Shown here piece by piece: positions 33,596 through 45,009 of a stretch of 64,000 nucleotides of DNA (its first letter is position 1; the number at the start of each line of letters is the position of its first letter). Origin of the DNA: Rutidosis leptorrhynchoides (lineage: Eukaryota > Streptophyta > Magnoliopsida > Asterales > Asteraceae); assembly GCF_046630445.1 (NCBI RefSeq), contig NC_092338.1, positions 339,721,001-339,785,000 on the forward strand, read 5' to 3'. The translations under genes and the position numbers were made by a program. The notes beneath the pieces are model-generated. The model was not told the origin of the DNA. It saw only the letters and a list, made by a program, of their open reading frames with translations, and ran no database searches.

Positions 33596-35220
33596 ATGGA
33601 ACCGAAGGACCAATTGGATTGAAACGGTGGACCGAGAAAGTCGAATCGGTGTTTGCTATAAGTAAGTGTACTGAAGAGGACAAAGTTAAGTACGCTACGC
33701 ATACCTTCACAGGTACTGCGTTAACGTGGTGGAACACCTATCTTGAACAGGTAGGACAAAATGCTGCTTACGCACTACCGTGGTCAGCATTCAAGTAATT
33801 GATGAACGAGCAGTACCGTCCTAGAAACGAAGTCAATAAACTCAAGGCAGAACTTAGAGAGTTACGAACACAAGGGTTCGACGTTACCACATATGAACGA
33901 CGATTCACAGAGTTGTGCCTATTGTGTCCGGGAGCATTCGAAGATGAAGAAGAGAAGATCGATGCATTTGTAAAAGGGTTACCAGTAAGGATTCAAGAAT
34001 ATGTAAGTTCACACGAGCCCGCTTCTATACAGAAGGCAACTCGAATGGCTCATAAACTCATAAATCAGATTGAGGGAAGAATTAAAGAGCAGACGGCCAA
34101 AGAAGCCAACAAGAAACAACTCAAGAGGAAGTGGGAGGAAAACGGTGACAAGAGTCACCACTACAACAACAATAACAATTACAACCACAATCGCAACAAC
34201 TATCCCAACAACCGCAACAACAATCGCAACAATAACCGCAATCCTAACAATAACTACAATAAACATCCCAACAACAACAACTACAACAATCGTTTCAACA
34301 ATAATAACAATCCCAACAACAACCTCAATAACAACAACGGCAACAAAAACCAAAAACAGCGATGTCATAGGTGTGAAGAAAATCACCAGGGTTTTGCACG
34401 ACATTTTGCAACAGGTGTAAAAGAAATGGTCATAGCGCGACAAAGTGTGAGGTCTACGGACCAAAGTTTAACAGAACTAAGGGAGCAAATAATGCCGGAA
34501 CAAGTAATGCCGAAACGAATAGTGTCGGAGCAAGTAATACCAACACTGTTTGTTATAAATGTGGAAAACTGGGCCACATTATTAGAAATTGCCCGAATCA
34601 GGAGAATACTAATGGGCAGGGCCGTAGAAGAGTTTTCAATATTAATGCAGCAGAAGCACAGGAAGACCCGGAGCTTGTTACGGGTACGTTTCTTATTGAC
34701 GATAAATCTGCTTATGTTTTATTTGATTCGGGCGCGGATAGAAGCTATATGAGTAGAGATTTTTGTGCTAAATTAAGTTGCCCATTGACGTCTTTGGATA
34801 GTAAATTTTTACTCGAATTAGCAAAAGGTAAATTAATTTCAGCAGATAATATATGTCGGGAGAGAGAAATTAAACTGAGGGATGAAACGTTTAAAATTGA
34901 TTTAATACCAGTCGAGTTAGGGAGTTTTGATGTAATAATTGGTATGGACTGGTTGAAAAAGGTGAGAGCAGAGGTCGTTTGTTACAAAAATGCGATTCGC
35001 ATTATGCGTGAAAAAGGAAAACCTTTAATGGTGTACGGAGAAAAGAACAACGCGAAATTTAATATTATTAGTAGTTTGAAGGCGCAAAAACTAATAAGAA
35101 AAGGTTGTTACGTCATTCTAGCACACATCGAGGAAGTTAAACCTGAAGAAAAGAACATCAGTGATGTTCCCGTCGCAAAAGAATTTCCCGATGTATTTCC
35201 GAAAGAATTACCGGGATTAC
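33596..35220 (+). pseudogene. Gag and protease region of A, between B and D
   Basis: Continues A's Gag directly after the B insertion ([15 protein letters not shown]). A TAA at 33796-33798 interrupts it. The Gag core then runs to an Asn-rich, low-complexity nucleocapsid linker (34150-34350). A frameshift near 34390 throws the zinc-knuckle part out of frame. The protease region (34700-35220) is in frame again: [11 protein letters not shown], then IGMDWL. It ends at ELPG(L), where D is inserted. Compared with D's intact protein the order and spacing are the same. Confidence 0.85.
35216..35220 (+). other. Target site duplication of D, left copy (ATTAC)
   Basis: ATTAC precedes D's left LTR and recurs at 48258-48262 after its right LTR. 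D's own pol carries the uninterrupted equivalent sequence once. Confidence 0.95.
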
Positions 35221-38200
35221 TGAAATGTCCCGTTCTTATTGATTAAAAACGTTCCATATTAATTGATTTCGTTGCGAGGTTTTGACCTCTATATGAGACG
35301 TTTTTCAAAGACTGCATTCATTTTAAAACAAACCATAACCTTTATTTCATCAATAAAGGTTTAAAAGCTTTACGTAGATTATCAAATAATGATAATCTAA
35401 AATATCCTGTTTACACACGACCATTACATAATGGTTTACAATACAAATATGTTACAACAAAATAAGTTTCTTGAATGCAGTTTTTACACAATATCATACA
35501 AGCATGGACTCCAAATCTCGTCCTTATTTAAGTATGCGACAGCGGAAGCTCTTAATAATCACCTGAGAATAAACATGCTTAAAACGTCAACAAAAATGTT
35601 GGTGAGTTATAGGTTTAACCTATATATATCAAATCATAATAATAGACCACAAGATTTCATATTTCAATACACATCCCATACATAGAGATAAAAATCATTC
35701 ATATGGTGAACACCTGGTAACCGACAATAACAAGATGCATATATAAGAATATCCCCATCATTCCGGGACACCCTTCGGATATGATATAATTTCGAAGTAC
35801 TAAAGCATCCGGTACTTTGGATGGGGTTTGTTAGGCCCAATAGATCTATCTTTAGGATTCGCGTCAATTAGGGTGTCTGTTCCCTAATTCTTAGATTACC
35901 AGACTTAATAAAAAGGGGCATATTCGATTTCGATAATTCAACCATAGAATGTAGTTTCACGTACTTGTGTCTATTTTGTAAATCATTTATAAAACCTGCA
36001 TGTATTCTCATCCCAAAAATATTAGATTTTAAAAATGGGACTATAACTCACTTTCACAGATTTTTACTTCGTCGAGAAGTAAGACTTGGCCACTGTTGAT
36101 TCACGAACCTATAACAATATATACATATATATTAAAGTATGTTCAAAATATATTTACAACACTTTTAATATATTTTGATGTTTTAAGTTTATTAAGTCAG
36201 CTGTCCTCGTTAGTAACCTACAACTAGTTGTCCACAGTTAGATGTACAGAAATAAATCAATAAATATTATCTTGAATCAATCCACGACCCAGTGTATACG
36301 TATCTCAGTATTGATCACAACTCAAACTATATATATTTTGGAATCAACCTCAACCCTGTATAGCTAACTCCAACATTCACATATAGAGTGTCTATGGTTG
36401 TTCCGAAATATATATAGATGTGTCGACATGATAGGTCGAAACATTGTATACGTGTCTATGGTATCTCAAGATTACATAATATACAATACAAGTTGATTAA
36501 GTTATGGTTGGAATAGATTTGTTACCAATTTTCACGTAGCTAAAATGATAAAAATTATCCAATCTTGTTTTACCCATAACTTCTTCATTTTAAATCCGTT
36601 TTGAATGAATCAAATTGCTATGGTTTCATATTGAACTGTATTTTATGAATCTACACAGAAAAAGTATAGGTTTATAGTCGGAAAAATAAGTTACAAGTCG
36701 TTTTTGTAAAGGTAGTCATTTCAGTCGAAAGAACGACGTCTAGATGACCATTTTAGAAAACATACTTCCACTTTGAGTTTAACCATAATTTTTGGATATA
36801 GTTTCATGTTCATAATAAAAATCATTTTCTCAGAATAACAAGTTTTAAATCAAAGTTTATCATAGTTTTTAATTAACTAACCCAAAACAGCCCGCGGTGT
36901 TACTACGACGGCGTAAATCCGGTTTTACGGTGTTTTTCGTGTTTCCAGGTTTTAAATCATTAAGTTAGCATATCATATAGATATAGAACATGTGTTTAGT
37001 TAATTTTAAAAGTCAAGTTAGAAGGATTAACTTTTGTTTGCGAACAAGTTTAGAATTAACTAAACTATGTTCTAGTGATTACGAGTTTAAACCTTCGAAT
37101 AAGATAGTTTTATATATATGAATTGAATGATGTTATGAACATCATTACTACCTCAAGTTTAGTAGGTAAACCTACTGGAAGTGACAAGAAATGATCTAGC
37201 TTCAAAGGATCTTGGATGGCTTGAAAGTTCTTGAAGAAGGATCATGACACAAAAACAAGTTCAAGTAAGATTTTTGCTCGAATTAAGATAGTTTATAGTT
37301 ATAGAAATTGAATCAAAGTTTGAATATGAATATTACCTTGAATAAGAAAGATAACCTACTGTATATAACAAAGGTTTCTTGATCTTAGATGATTACTTGG
37401 AATGGATTAGAAAGCTTGGAAGTAAATTAGTAAACTTGAAGGGATTTTTGAAGTATTCTTGAAGTGTTCTTCCTATGATGATTATAGCTTGATTCTTGAA
37501 GTGATTTTTGATGAAGATGATGATTAACTACTGGAAAAAATACGTTCATAATAGTGTGGGTGTGTTGAGAGAGAATTAGAAAGAGATTTGGAAGTGAAAT
37601 GGAGTGAATGATGAGTGTTAATTGGTGAGTGGTGAGTGGGGTTAAAAGGAGTTCTAGTTAGTTGACTAGCTCATGGTAGAAGTTAAAATTGATTAGTCAT
37701 ACATGACATAATCAAGAGTGGAATCCCATGCTAGTTCCTATTGGTATATACCCATAGTAAGTACGTTTTGAAGCTGTGTATAATACGGGTAAGAATACGA
37801 CTAGAATTCTTGATGAAAGAAAAGAATGGGAAAGTAACTGTAACCATTTTCGTTAAGTATGAGTGTTTCGATATATGTCTTGAAGTCTTCCAAAAGTATT
37901 TTAATACATCTAAATACACTACATGTATATACATTTTAACGGAGTCGTTAAGTCATCGTTAGTCGTTACATGTAAGTGTTGTTTTGAAACCTTTAAGTTA
38001 ACGATCTCAATTAATGTTGTTAACCCATTGTTTATTATATCTAATGAGATGTTAAATTATTATATTATCATGATATTATGATATATTAATATATCTTAAT
38101 ATGATATATATACATTTAAATGTCGTTACAACGATAATCGTTACATATATGTCTCGTTTAAAAATCATTAAGTTAGTAGTCTTGTTTTTACATATGTAGT

Positions 38201-38468
38201 TCATTGTTAATATACTTAATGATATGTTTACTTATCATAATATCATGTTAACTATATATATAACCATATATATGTCATCATATAGTTTTTACAAGTTTTA
38301 ACGTTCGTGAATCACCGGTCAACTTGGGTAGTCAATTGTCTATATGAAACCTATTTCAATTAATCAAGTCTTAACAAGTTTGATTGCTTAACATGTTGGA
38401 AACGTTTAATCATGTAAATATCAATCTCAATTAATATATATAAACATGGAAAAGTTCGGGTCACTACA
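35221..38468 (-). repeat. 3' LTR of D (element orientation), 3248 bp
   Basis: On the minus strand it begins TGTAGTGACCCG at 38468 and ends GGGACATTTCA at 35221. It differs from the other LTR at 37015 (A/G region AAGTTAG versus AGGTTAG) and near 37123 (AATTGAATG versus AATCGAATG). Small ORFs inside occur identically in both copies and are not genes. I see no dyad pair of the B/C/E type. Confidence 0.94.
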
Positions 38469-38483
38469 GTACCTACCCGTTAA
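38469..38483 (-). other. Polypurine tract of D
   Basis: On the minus strand TTAACGGGTAGGTAC abuts the 3' LTR. The upstream ATTTCGGGACGAAATTT word is shared with C and F. Confidence 0.75.
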
Positions 38484-38503
38484 ATAAATTTCGTCCCGAA
38501 ATT

Positions 38504-41500
38504 TTAAGCTGTTGAAGGTGTTGACGAATCTTCTGGAAATAGATGCGGGTATTTCTTCTTCATCTGATCTTCACGCTCCCAGGTGAACTCGGGTCCTCTA
38601 CGAGCATTCCATCGAACCTTAACAATTGGTATCTTGTTTTGCTTAAGTCTTTTAACCTCACGATCCATTATTTCGACGGGTTCTTCGATGAATTGAAGTT
38701 TTTCGTTGATTTGGATTTCATCTAACGGAATAGTGAGATCTTCTTTAGCAAAACATTTCTTCAAATTCGAGACGTGGAAAGTGTTATGTACAGCCGCGAG
38801 TTGTTGAGGTAACTCTAGTAGGTAAGCTACTGGTCCGACACGATCAATAATCTTGAATGGTCCAATATACCTTGGATTTAATTTCCCTCGTTTACCAAAT
38901 CGAACAACGCCTTTCCAAGGTGCAACTTTAAGCATGACCATCTCTCCAATTTCAAATTCTATATCTTTTCTTTTAATGTCAGCGTAGCTCTTTTGTCGAC
39001 TTTGGGCAGTTTTCAACCGTTGTTGAATTTGGATGATCTTCTCGGTAGTTTCTTGTATAATCTCCGGACCCGTAATCTGTCTATCCCCCACTTCACTCCA
39101 ACAAATCGGAGACCTGCACTTTCTACCATAAAGTGCTTCAAACGGCGCCATCTCAATGCTTGAATGGTAGCTGTTGTTGTAGGAAAATTCTGCTAACGGT
39201 AGATGTCGATCCCAACTGTTTCCGAAATCAATAACACATGCTCGTAGCATGTCTTCAAGCGTTTGTATCGTCCTTTCGCTCTGCCCATCGGTTTGTGGAT
39301 GATAGGCAGTACTCATGTCTAGACGAGTTCCTAATGCTTGCTGTAATGTCTGCCAGAATCTTGAAATAAATCTGCCATCCCTATCAGAGATAATAGAGAT
39401 TGGTATTCCATGTCTGGAGACGACTTCCTTCAAATACAGTCGTGCTAACTTCTCCATCTTGTCATCTTCTCTTGTTGGCAGGAAGTGTGCTGATTTGGTG
39501 AGACGATCAACTATTACCCAAATAGTATCAAAACCACTTGCAGTCCTTGGCAATTTAGTGATGAAATCCATGGTAATGTTTTCCCATTTCCATTCCGGGA
39601 TTTCGGGTTGTTGAAGTAGACCTGATGGTTTCTGATGCTCAGCTTTGACCTTAGAACACGTCAAACATTCTCCTACATATTTAGCAACATCGGCTTTCAT
39701 ACCCGGCCACCAAAAATGTTTCTTGAGATCCTTGTACATCTTCCCCGTTCCAGGATGTATTGAGTATCTGGTTTTATGAGCTTCTCTAAGTACCATTTCT
39801 CTCATATCTCCAAATTTTGGTACCCAAATCCTTTCAGCCCTATACCGGGTTCCGTCTTCCCGAATATTAAGATGCTTCTCCGATCCTTTGGGTATTTCAT
39901 CCTTTAAATTTCCTTCTTTTAAAACTCCTTGTTGCGCCTCCTTTATTTGAGTAGTAAGGTTATTATGAATCATTATATTCATAGATTTTACTCGAATGGG
40001 TTCTCTGTCCTTCCTGCTCAAGGCATCGGCTACCACATTTGCCTTTCCCGGGTGGTAACGAATCTCAAAGTCGTAATCATTCAATAATTCAATCCACCTA
40101 CGCTGCCTCATATTCAGTTGTTTCTGATTAAATATGTGTTGAAGACTTTTGTGGTCGGTATATATAATACTTTTGACCCCATATAAGTAGTGCCTCCAAG
40201 TCTTTAATGCAAAAACAACCGCACCTAATTCCAAATCATGCGTCGTATAATTTTGTTCGTGAATCTTCAATTGTCTAGACGCATAAGCAATCACCTTCGT
40301 TCGTTGCATTAATACACAACCGAGACCTTGCTTTGATGCGTCACAATAAATCACAAAATCATCATTCCCTTCAGGCAATGACAATATAGGTGCCGTAGTT
40401 AGCTTTTTCTTCAATAACTGAAACGCTTTCTCTTGTTCATCATTCCATTCAAATTTCTTCCCTTTATGCGTTAATGCAGTCAAGGGTTTTGCTATTCTGG
40501 AAAAGTCTTGGATGAACCTTCTGTAGTAACCAGCTAGTCCTAAAAACTGGCGTACGTGTTTCGGAGTTTTCGGTGTTTCCCACTTTTCAACAGTTTCTAT
40601 CTTTGCTGGATCCACCTTAATACCTTCTTTGTTCACTATGTGACCGAGGAATTGAACTTCTTCCAACCAAAATGCACACTTTGAAAACTTAGCATACAAT
40701 TCTTCCTTCCTCAATACTTCTAACACCTTTCTCAAATGTTCACCGTGTTCTTGGTCATTCTTTGAGTAAATAAGTATGTCATCAATGAAAACGATGACAA
40801 ACTTGTCAAGGTATGGTCCACACACTCGGTTCATAAGGTCCATGAACACAGCTGGTGCATTAGTTAAACCAAACGGCATGACCATAAACTCGTAATGACC
40901 GTAACGTGTTCTGAAAGCAGTCTTTGGAATATCATCTTCTTTCACCCGCATTTGATGATACCCGGAACGTAAGTCAATCTTTGAATAAACAGACGAGCCT
41001 TGTAGTTGATCAAATAATTCGTCGATTCTCGGTAGTGGGTAGCGGTTCTTGATGGTAAGTTTGTTCAACTCTCGGTAGTCGATACACAACCTGAATGTAC
41101 CATCTTTCTTCTTGACAAACAAAACAGGAGCTCCCCACGGTGATGTGCTTGGTCGAATGAAACCACGCTCTAAAAGTTCTTGTAATTGGCTTTGCAGTTC
41201 TTTCATCTCGCTGGGTGCAAGTCTGTAAGGAGCACGAGCTATTGGTGCAGCTCCTGGTACAAGATCTATTTGAAATTCAACGGATCGATGTGGGGGTAAT
41301 CCCGGTAATTCTTTCGGAAATACATCGGGAAATTCTTTTGCAATGGGAACATCATTGATGCTCTTTTCTTCAGTTTGTACTTTCTCGACGTGTGCTAGAA
41401 CAGCATAGCAACCTTTTCTTATTAGTTTTTGTGCCTTCAAATTACTAATAAGATGTAGCTTCGTGTTGCCCTTTTCTCCGTACACCATTAAGGGTTTTCC

Positions 41501-43105
41501 TTTTTCTCGTATAATGCGAATTGCATTTTTGTAACAGACGATCTCTGCTTTCACTTCTTTCAACCAGTCCATACCGATTATCACATCAAAACTCCCTAAC
41601 TCTACTGGTATCAAATCAATCTTAAATGTTTCGCTAACCAGTTTAATTTCTCGATTCCGACATATATTATCTGCTGAAATTAATTTACCATTTGCTAATT
41701 CGAGTAAAAATTTACTATCCAAAGGCGTCAATGGACAACTTAATTTAGCACAAAAATCTCTACTCATATAGCTTCTATCCGCACCCGAATCAAATAAAAC
41801 GTAAGCAGATTTATTGTCAATAAGAAACGTACCCGTAACAAGCTCCGGGTCTTCCTGTGCCTCTGCAGCATTAATATTGAAAACTCTTCCACGACCTTGT
41901 CCATTCGTGTTCTCCTGGTTCGGGCAATTTCTAATAATGTGGCCCGGTTTTCCACATTTATAACAAACTACATTGGCATAACTTGCTCCGACACTACTTG
42001 CTCCGCCATTACTCGTTCCGACACCATTTGTTCCTTTCGTTCTATTAACCCCTGGTCCGTAGACCTCACACTTCGCCGCGCTATGACCATTTCTTTTACA
42101 CTTGTTGCAAAATTTGGTGCAGAACCCCGAGTGATTCTTTTCACACCTTTGGCATAGCTGCTTCTGATTGTTGTTGTTGTTGCGGTTATTATTGTTGTTA
42201 GGATGATTGTTGTAGTTGCTGTTGTTGTTGTTGTTGTTGTTGTTGTTGGGCCGTTTGTTGTAGTTGCGATTGTTGGGATAATTGTTGCGATTATTGTTGT
42301 AATTGCTGTTGTTGCTGTATTGGCGATTCTTATCACCGTTTTCCTCCCACTTTCTTTTGACTTGCTTCACATTGGCCTCTTCAGCAGTCTGTTCTTTAAT
42401 TCTTTCTTCAATCTGGTTCACTAGTTTGTGAGCCATTCTACATGCCTGTTGTATGGAGGCGGGCTCGTGTGAACTTATATCTTCTTGGATTCTTTCCGGT
42501 AATCCTTTCACAAAAGCGTCGATCTTCTCTTCCTCATCTTCGAACGCTCCCGGACACAATAGGCACAATTCTGTGAATCGTCTTTCGTACGTGGTAATAT
42601 CAAATCCTTGGGTTCGTAACCCTCTAAGTTCTGTCTTGAGCTTATTGACCTCGGTTCTGGGACGGTACTTCTCGTTCATCAAGTGCTTGAATGCTGACCA
42701 CGGTAGTGCGTACGCATCATCTTGTCCCACTTGCTCTAGATAGGTATTCCACCATGTTAACGCAGAACCTGTGAAGGTATGCGTAGCGTACTTCACTTTG
42801 TCCTCTTCAGTACACTTACTTATGGCAAACACCGATTCAACCTTCTCGGTCCACCGTTTCAATCCGATCGGTCCTTCGGTTCCATCAAATTCCAAAGGTT
42901 TGCAGGCAGTGAATTCTTTGTAGGTGCATCCTACACGATTTCCTGTACTGCCAGATCCAAGGTTATTGTTGGTATATAGCGCAGCCTGTACTGCGGCTAT
43001 GTTTGAAGCTAGAAAAGTACGGAATTCCTCTTCATTCATATTCACGGTGTGTCGAGTAGTCGGTGCCATTTCCTTCAAAATAGTCAAATGGAACAAGTTA
43101 ATCAT
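38504..43105 (-). CDS. Gag-Pol polyprotein of D, chromovirus with chromodomain, intact
   Basis: One 1533-residue frame. Gag core at about residues 60-250 ([36 protein letters not shown]), an Asn-rich linker, a Cys-rich CQRC...[14 protein letters not shown] segment and a CCHC knuckle [14 protein letters not shown] near 378. Protease active site FDSGAD at Asp439. RT with [12 protein letters not shown], catalytic Asp775-Asp776. RNase H from YCDASKQG near 917. Integrase zinc region HPGTG...[11 protein letters not shown] near 1116-1150; DDE triad Asp1180, Asp1241, Glu1277 (D-x60-D-x35-E). Chromodomain at about 1470-1520 ([20 protein letters not shown], then [10 protein letters not shown]), which in this clade steers integration toward heterochromatin. 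All key catalytic residues are present. Translation may begin at residue 1 or at Met13. Confidence 0.95.
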   Translation of the reverse strand: MINLFHLTILKEMAPTTRHTVNMNEEEFRTFLASNIAAVQAALYTNNNLGSGSTGNRVGCTYKEFTACKPLEFDGTEGPIGLKRWTEKVESVFAISKCTEEDKVKYATHTFTGSALTWWNTYLEQVGQDDAYALPWSAFKHLMNEKYRPRTEVNKLKTELRGLRTQGFDITTYERRFTELCLLCPGAFEDEEEKIDAFVKGLPERIQEDISSHEPASIQQACRMAHKLVNQIEERIKEQTAEEANVKQVKRKWEENGDKNRQYSNNSNYNNNRNNYPNNRNYNKRPNNNNNNNNNSNYNNHPNNNNNRNNNNNQKQLCQRCEKNHSGFCTKFCNKCKRNGHSAAKCEVYGPGVNRTKGTNGVGTSNGGASSVGASYANVVCYKCGKPGHIIRNCPNQENTNGQGRGRVFNINAAEAQEDPELVTGTFLIDNKSAYVLFDSGADRSYMSRDFCAKLSCPLTPLDSKFLLELANGKLISADNICRNREIKLVSETFKIDLIPVELGSFDVIIGMDWLKEVKAEIVCYKNAIRIIREKGKPLMVYGEKGNTKLHLISNLKAQKLIRKGCYAVLAHVEKVQTEEKSINDVPIAKEFPDVFPKELPGLPPHRSVEFQIDLVPGAAPIARAPYRLAPSEMKELQSQLQELLERGFIRPSTSPWGAPVLFVKKKDGTFRLCIDYRELNKLTIKNRYPLPRIDELFDQLQGSSVYSKIDLRSGYHQMRVKEDDIPKTAFRTRYGHYEFMVMPFGLTNAPAVFMDLMNRVCGPYLDKFVIVFIDDILIYSKNDQEHGEHLRKVLEVLRKEELYAKFSKCAFWLEEVQFLGHIVNKEGIKVDPAKIETVEKWETPKTPKHVRQFLGLAGYYRRFIQDFSRIAKPLTALTHKGKKFEWNDEQEKAFQLLKKKLTTAPILSLPEGNDDFVIYCDASKQGLGCVLMQRTKVIAYASRQLKIHEQNYTTHDLELGAVVFALKTWRHYLYGVKSIIYTDHKSLQHIFNQKQLNMRQRRWIELLNDYDFEIRYHPGKANVVADALSRKDREPIRVKSMNIMIHNNLTTQIKEAQQGVLKEGNLKDEIPKGSEKHLNIREDGTRYRAERIWVPKFGDMREMVLREAHKTRYSIHPGTGKMYKDLKKHFWWPGMKADVAKYVGECLTCSKVKAEHQKPSGLLQQPEIPEWKWENITMDFITKLPRTASGFDTIWVIVDRLTKSAHFLPTREDDKMEKLARLYLKEVVSRHGIPISIISDRDGRFISRFWQTLQQALGTRLDMSTAYHPQTDGQSERTIQTLEDMLRACVIDFGNSWDRHLPLAEFSYNNSYHSSIEMAPFEALYGRKCRSPICWSEVGDRQITGPEIIQETTEKIIQIQQRLKTAQSRQKSYADIKRKDIEFEIGEMVMLKVAPWKGVVRFGKRGKLNPRYIGPFKIIDRVGPVAYLLELPQQLAAVHNTFHVSNLKKCFAKEDLTIPLDEIQINEKLQFIEEPVEIMDREVKRLKQNKIPIVKVRWNARRGPEFTWEREDQMKKKYPHLFPEDSSTPSTA

Positions 43106-43410
43106 ACAGAATATTAAGAGTAGTTAATAGTATTTCGTAGCATAATATGAACTCATTTATAAAAGCTTTTTCTTCATATTAGCGTTTTATAAGTTTAAAT
43201 TCGGGTAGTACCTACCCGTTAAGTTCATACTTAGTAGCTAATATACAATTCAACTACTACAATTCTATATGAAAAACTGATTATAATAATATTTCGCGTT
43301 CAAACTTTTATACAATATTTTACAAACTTACAATACCGCTTATTTTACATAAAGCATGAAATATAGCACACAATAACTTTGATACAAGATAGTTGTGAAG
43401 ATAATTCTAG
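43106..43410 (-). other. F-box to gag spacer of D with internal PPT-like palindrome
   Basis: Non-coding, 305 bp. On the minus strand TTAACGGGTAGGTACTACC lies at 43204-43222, a second copy of the polypurine tract whose GGGTA/TACCC halves can pair. A has the equivalent at 7360. Confidence 0.6.
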
Positions 43411-44094
43411 CTAGTACACAAGTCGTTCAGCAAAGGCAATAAAGACACGTAATTCATACGTCCAGAAACAAGTCATGCATTCTGGTTTTACTAGGACTAC
43501 TTCCCATCCTTGGTCTTGTGGAACATAACCGTTATGGCCGTTAATAAGACAGCGTGTTGTAACGTCGTCAAAGGGACGAGGGTTACGTAATGACCAACAG
43601 TCTCGTAATAACCTAAAAACCTCATTTCTTACCCCAATTACCGACTCCGTCACTTGAGGGAACGTTTTGTTTAATAGTTGTAGCCCGATGTTCTTGTTCT
43701 CACTTTGGTGAGAAGCGAACATTACTAACCCGTAAGCATAACATGCTTCTTTATGTTGCATGTTAGCCGCTTTTTCTAAATCACGAAGTCCTATATTTGG
43801 ATATACTGAGTCAAAATAATTTCTTAACCCGTTGCGTAAAATATCATTTGGGTTCCCCGCAATATATGCGTCAAAGTAAACACATCGTAACTTATGGATT
43901 TCCCAATGTGATATCCCCCATCTTCCGAACGAAAGCCTTTTATAAACCAAATCATTCTTGGAACGTTCTTCGAATGTCTTACAAACTGATCTCGCCTTAA
44001 ATAGTTGTGCCGAGGAATTCTGACCGACTCTAGACAAGATTTCATCAATCATGTCTCCGGGTAGGTCTCTTAAAATATTGGGTTGTCTATCCAT
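43411..44094 (-). CDS. F-box protein encoded by retrotransposon D
   Basis: An intact 227-residue protein. The F-box is at about residues 7-50 (ILRDLPGDMIDEILSRVGQN, then C-K-T-F and VYKRLSF). The body shows YIAGNPNDILRNGL, NMQHKEACYAYGLVMF and a C-terminal PECMTCFWTYELRVF. This is the plan of the plant At1g67623/At2g35280-like F-box group. Such proteins link a substrate to ASK-Cullin1 ubiquitin ligase. The ORF lies 139 bp after ORF1 and 305 bp before gag, inside the LTRs and in the element's strand. An acceptor-like TTTTACAG lies just upstream of the ATG. Because A carries the same gene, capture happened before these copies inserted. The target is unknown; host silencing factors are a reasonable guess. 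Confidence 0.85.
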   Translation of the reverse strand: MDRQPNILRDLPGDMIDEILSRVGQNSSAQLFKARSVCKTFEERSKNDLVYKRLSFGRWGISHWEIHKLRCVYFDAYIAGNPNDILRNGLRNYFDSVYPNIGLRDLEKAANMQHKEACYAYGLVMFASHQSENKNIGLQLLNKTFPQVTESVIGVRNEVFRLLRDCWSLRNPRPFDDVTTRCLINGHNGYVPQDQGWEVVLVKPECMTCFWTYELRVFIAFAERLVY

Positions 44095-44233
44095 TTTGTG
44101 TTTTTATACTGTAAAATAGACAAAAGTTAGATTCATAAAAAAAAAATACTTATTAATACAAGCAATTTTTACATATATCATAAAGCATAAGCACACTATA
44201 TTACATATATTACACCACACGAATACAACTATC

Positions 44234-44800
44234 TTATTCCGACTCGCTTGTTTCTTCTTCTTCGGTTTTGGTTCGTTTTGCCAAGTTTCTAGGGATATAT
44301 GATGTTCCCCTAATACGAGCCGTAATTTTCCACATTGGTTTAGAAAAACCTGGTGGTTTAGAGGTTCCCGGGTCATTGTTACAACTTAAGGACTTCGGGG
44401 GTTGACGATACATATAAAGTTCATCGGGGTTGGAATTAGATTTCTCTATTTTTATGCCGTTTCCCTTATTATTTTCTTTTGCCTTTTTAAATTCAGTTGG
44501 GGTAATTTCTATAACATCATCGGAATTCTCGTCGGAATCCGATTCATCGGAGAATTGGTAATCCTCCCAATATTTTGCTTCCTTGGCGGAAACACCATTG
44601 ACCATAATTAACCTTGGTCGGTTGGTTGAGGATTCTCTTTTACTTAACCGTTTTATTATTTCCCCCACCGGTTCCGATTCTTCTTCCGGTTCCGATTCTT
44701 CTTCGGGAACTTGTGAATCAGTCCACGAATCATTCCAATTTACATTTGACTCTTCATTATTATTAGGTGAGTCAATGGGACTTGTTCTAGAGGTAGACAT
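44234..44800 (-). CDS. Acidic ORF1 of D, unknown function
   Basis: An intact 188-residue frame, the first ORF after the primer site. It starts at ATG 44800 (MSTSRTSPIDSP) and carries a Glu/Ser/Pro-rich acidic stretch at about residues 28-48. A conserved block follows from about residue 49 (IKRLSKRESS, LIMVNGVSAKEAKYWEDYQF), then an acidic DESDSDENSDD patch, a Lys/Asn-rich segment, and a Pro/Arg region (TSKPPGFSKP, ARIRGTSYIP). No family is recognised, and no membrane segment or zinc motif is seen. A keeps the same C-terminal two thirds. Both its position and its conservation argue for a real protein. Confidence 0.72.
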   Translation of the reverse strand: MSTSRTSPIDSPNNNEESNVNWNDSWTDSQVPEEESEPEEESEPVGEIIKRLSKRESSTNRPRLIMVNGVSAKEAKYWEDYQFSDESDSDENSDDVIEITPTEFKKAKENNKGNGIKIEKSNSNPDELYMYRQPPKSLSCNNDPGTSKPPGFSKPMWKITARIRGTSYIPRNLAKRTKTEEEETSESE

Positions 44801-44990
44801 CTATCACATAATATCAAACACGTTAAGAGATTAATATATCACATAATATTCATATGTTAAAAATATATAGTTTCCAACAAAAATGTTAAGCAATCATTTT
44901 TAAAGAAAACACGGTCGAAGTCCAGAATCACTAATGCATCCTAACAAACTCAATAAGACACACTAATGCAAATTTTCTGGTTCTCTAAGA

Positions 44991-45009
44991 CCAACGCTCT
45001 GATACCAAC
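44991..45009 (-). other. Primer binding site of D (tRNA-iMet type)
   Basis: On the minus strand GTTGGTATCAGAGCGTTGG directly follows the 5' LTR. Same site as in C. Confidence 0.9.

Noticed and set aside
34009..34464. Long hydrophobic frames opposite gag of A and D (also 42203-42424)
   Set aside because: They are antisense shadows of the Asn-rich nucleocapsid linker; Val/Ile runs follow from AAC/AAT repeats.
37731..37962. Overlapping small frames in D's LTRs, repeated at 47520-47751
   Set aside because: They recur only because the LTRs are identical; no coding features or homologues outside LTRs are recognised.
43411..44094. F-box gene as an ordinary host gene
   Set aside because: It lies between primer site and gag in the same strand as the element, inside matched LTRs, and the same gene occupies the same place in A.
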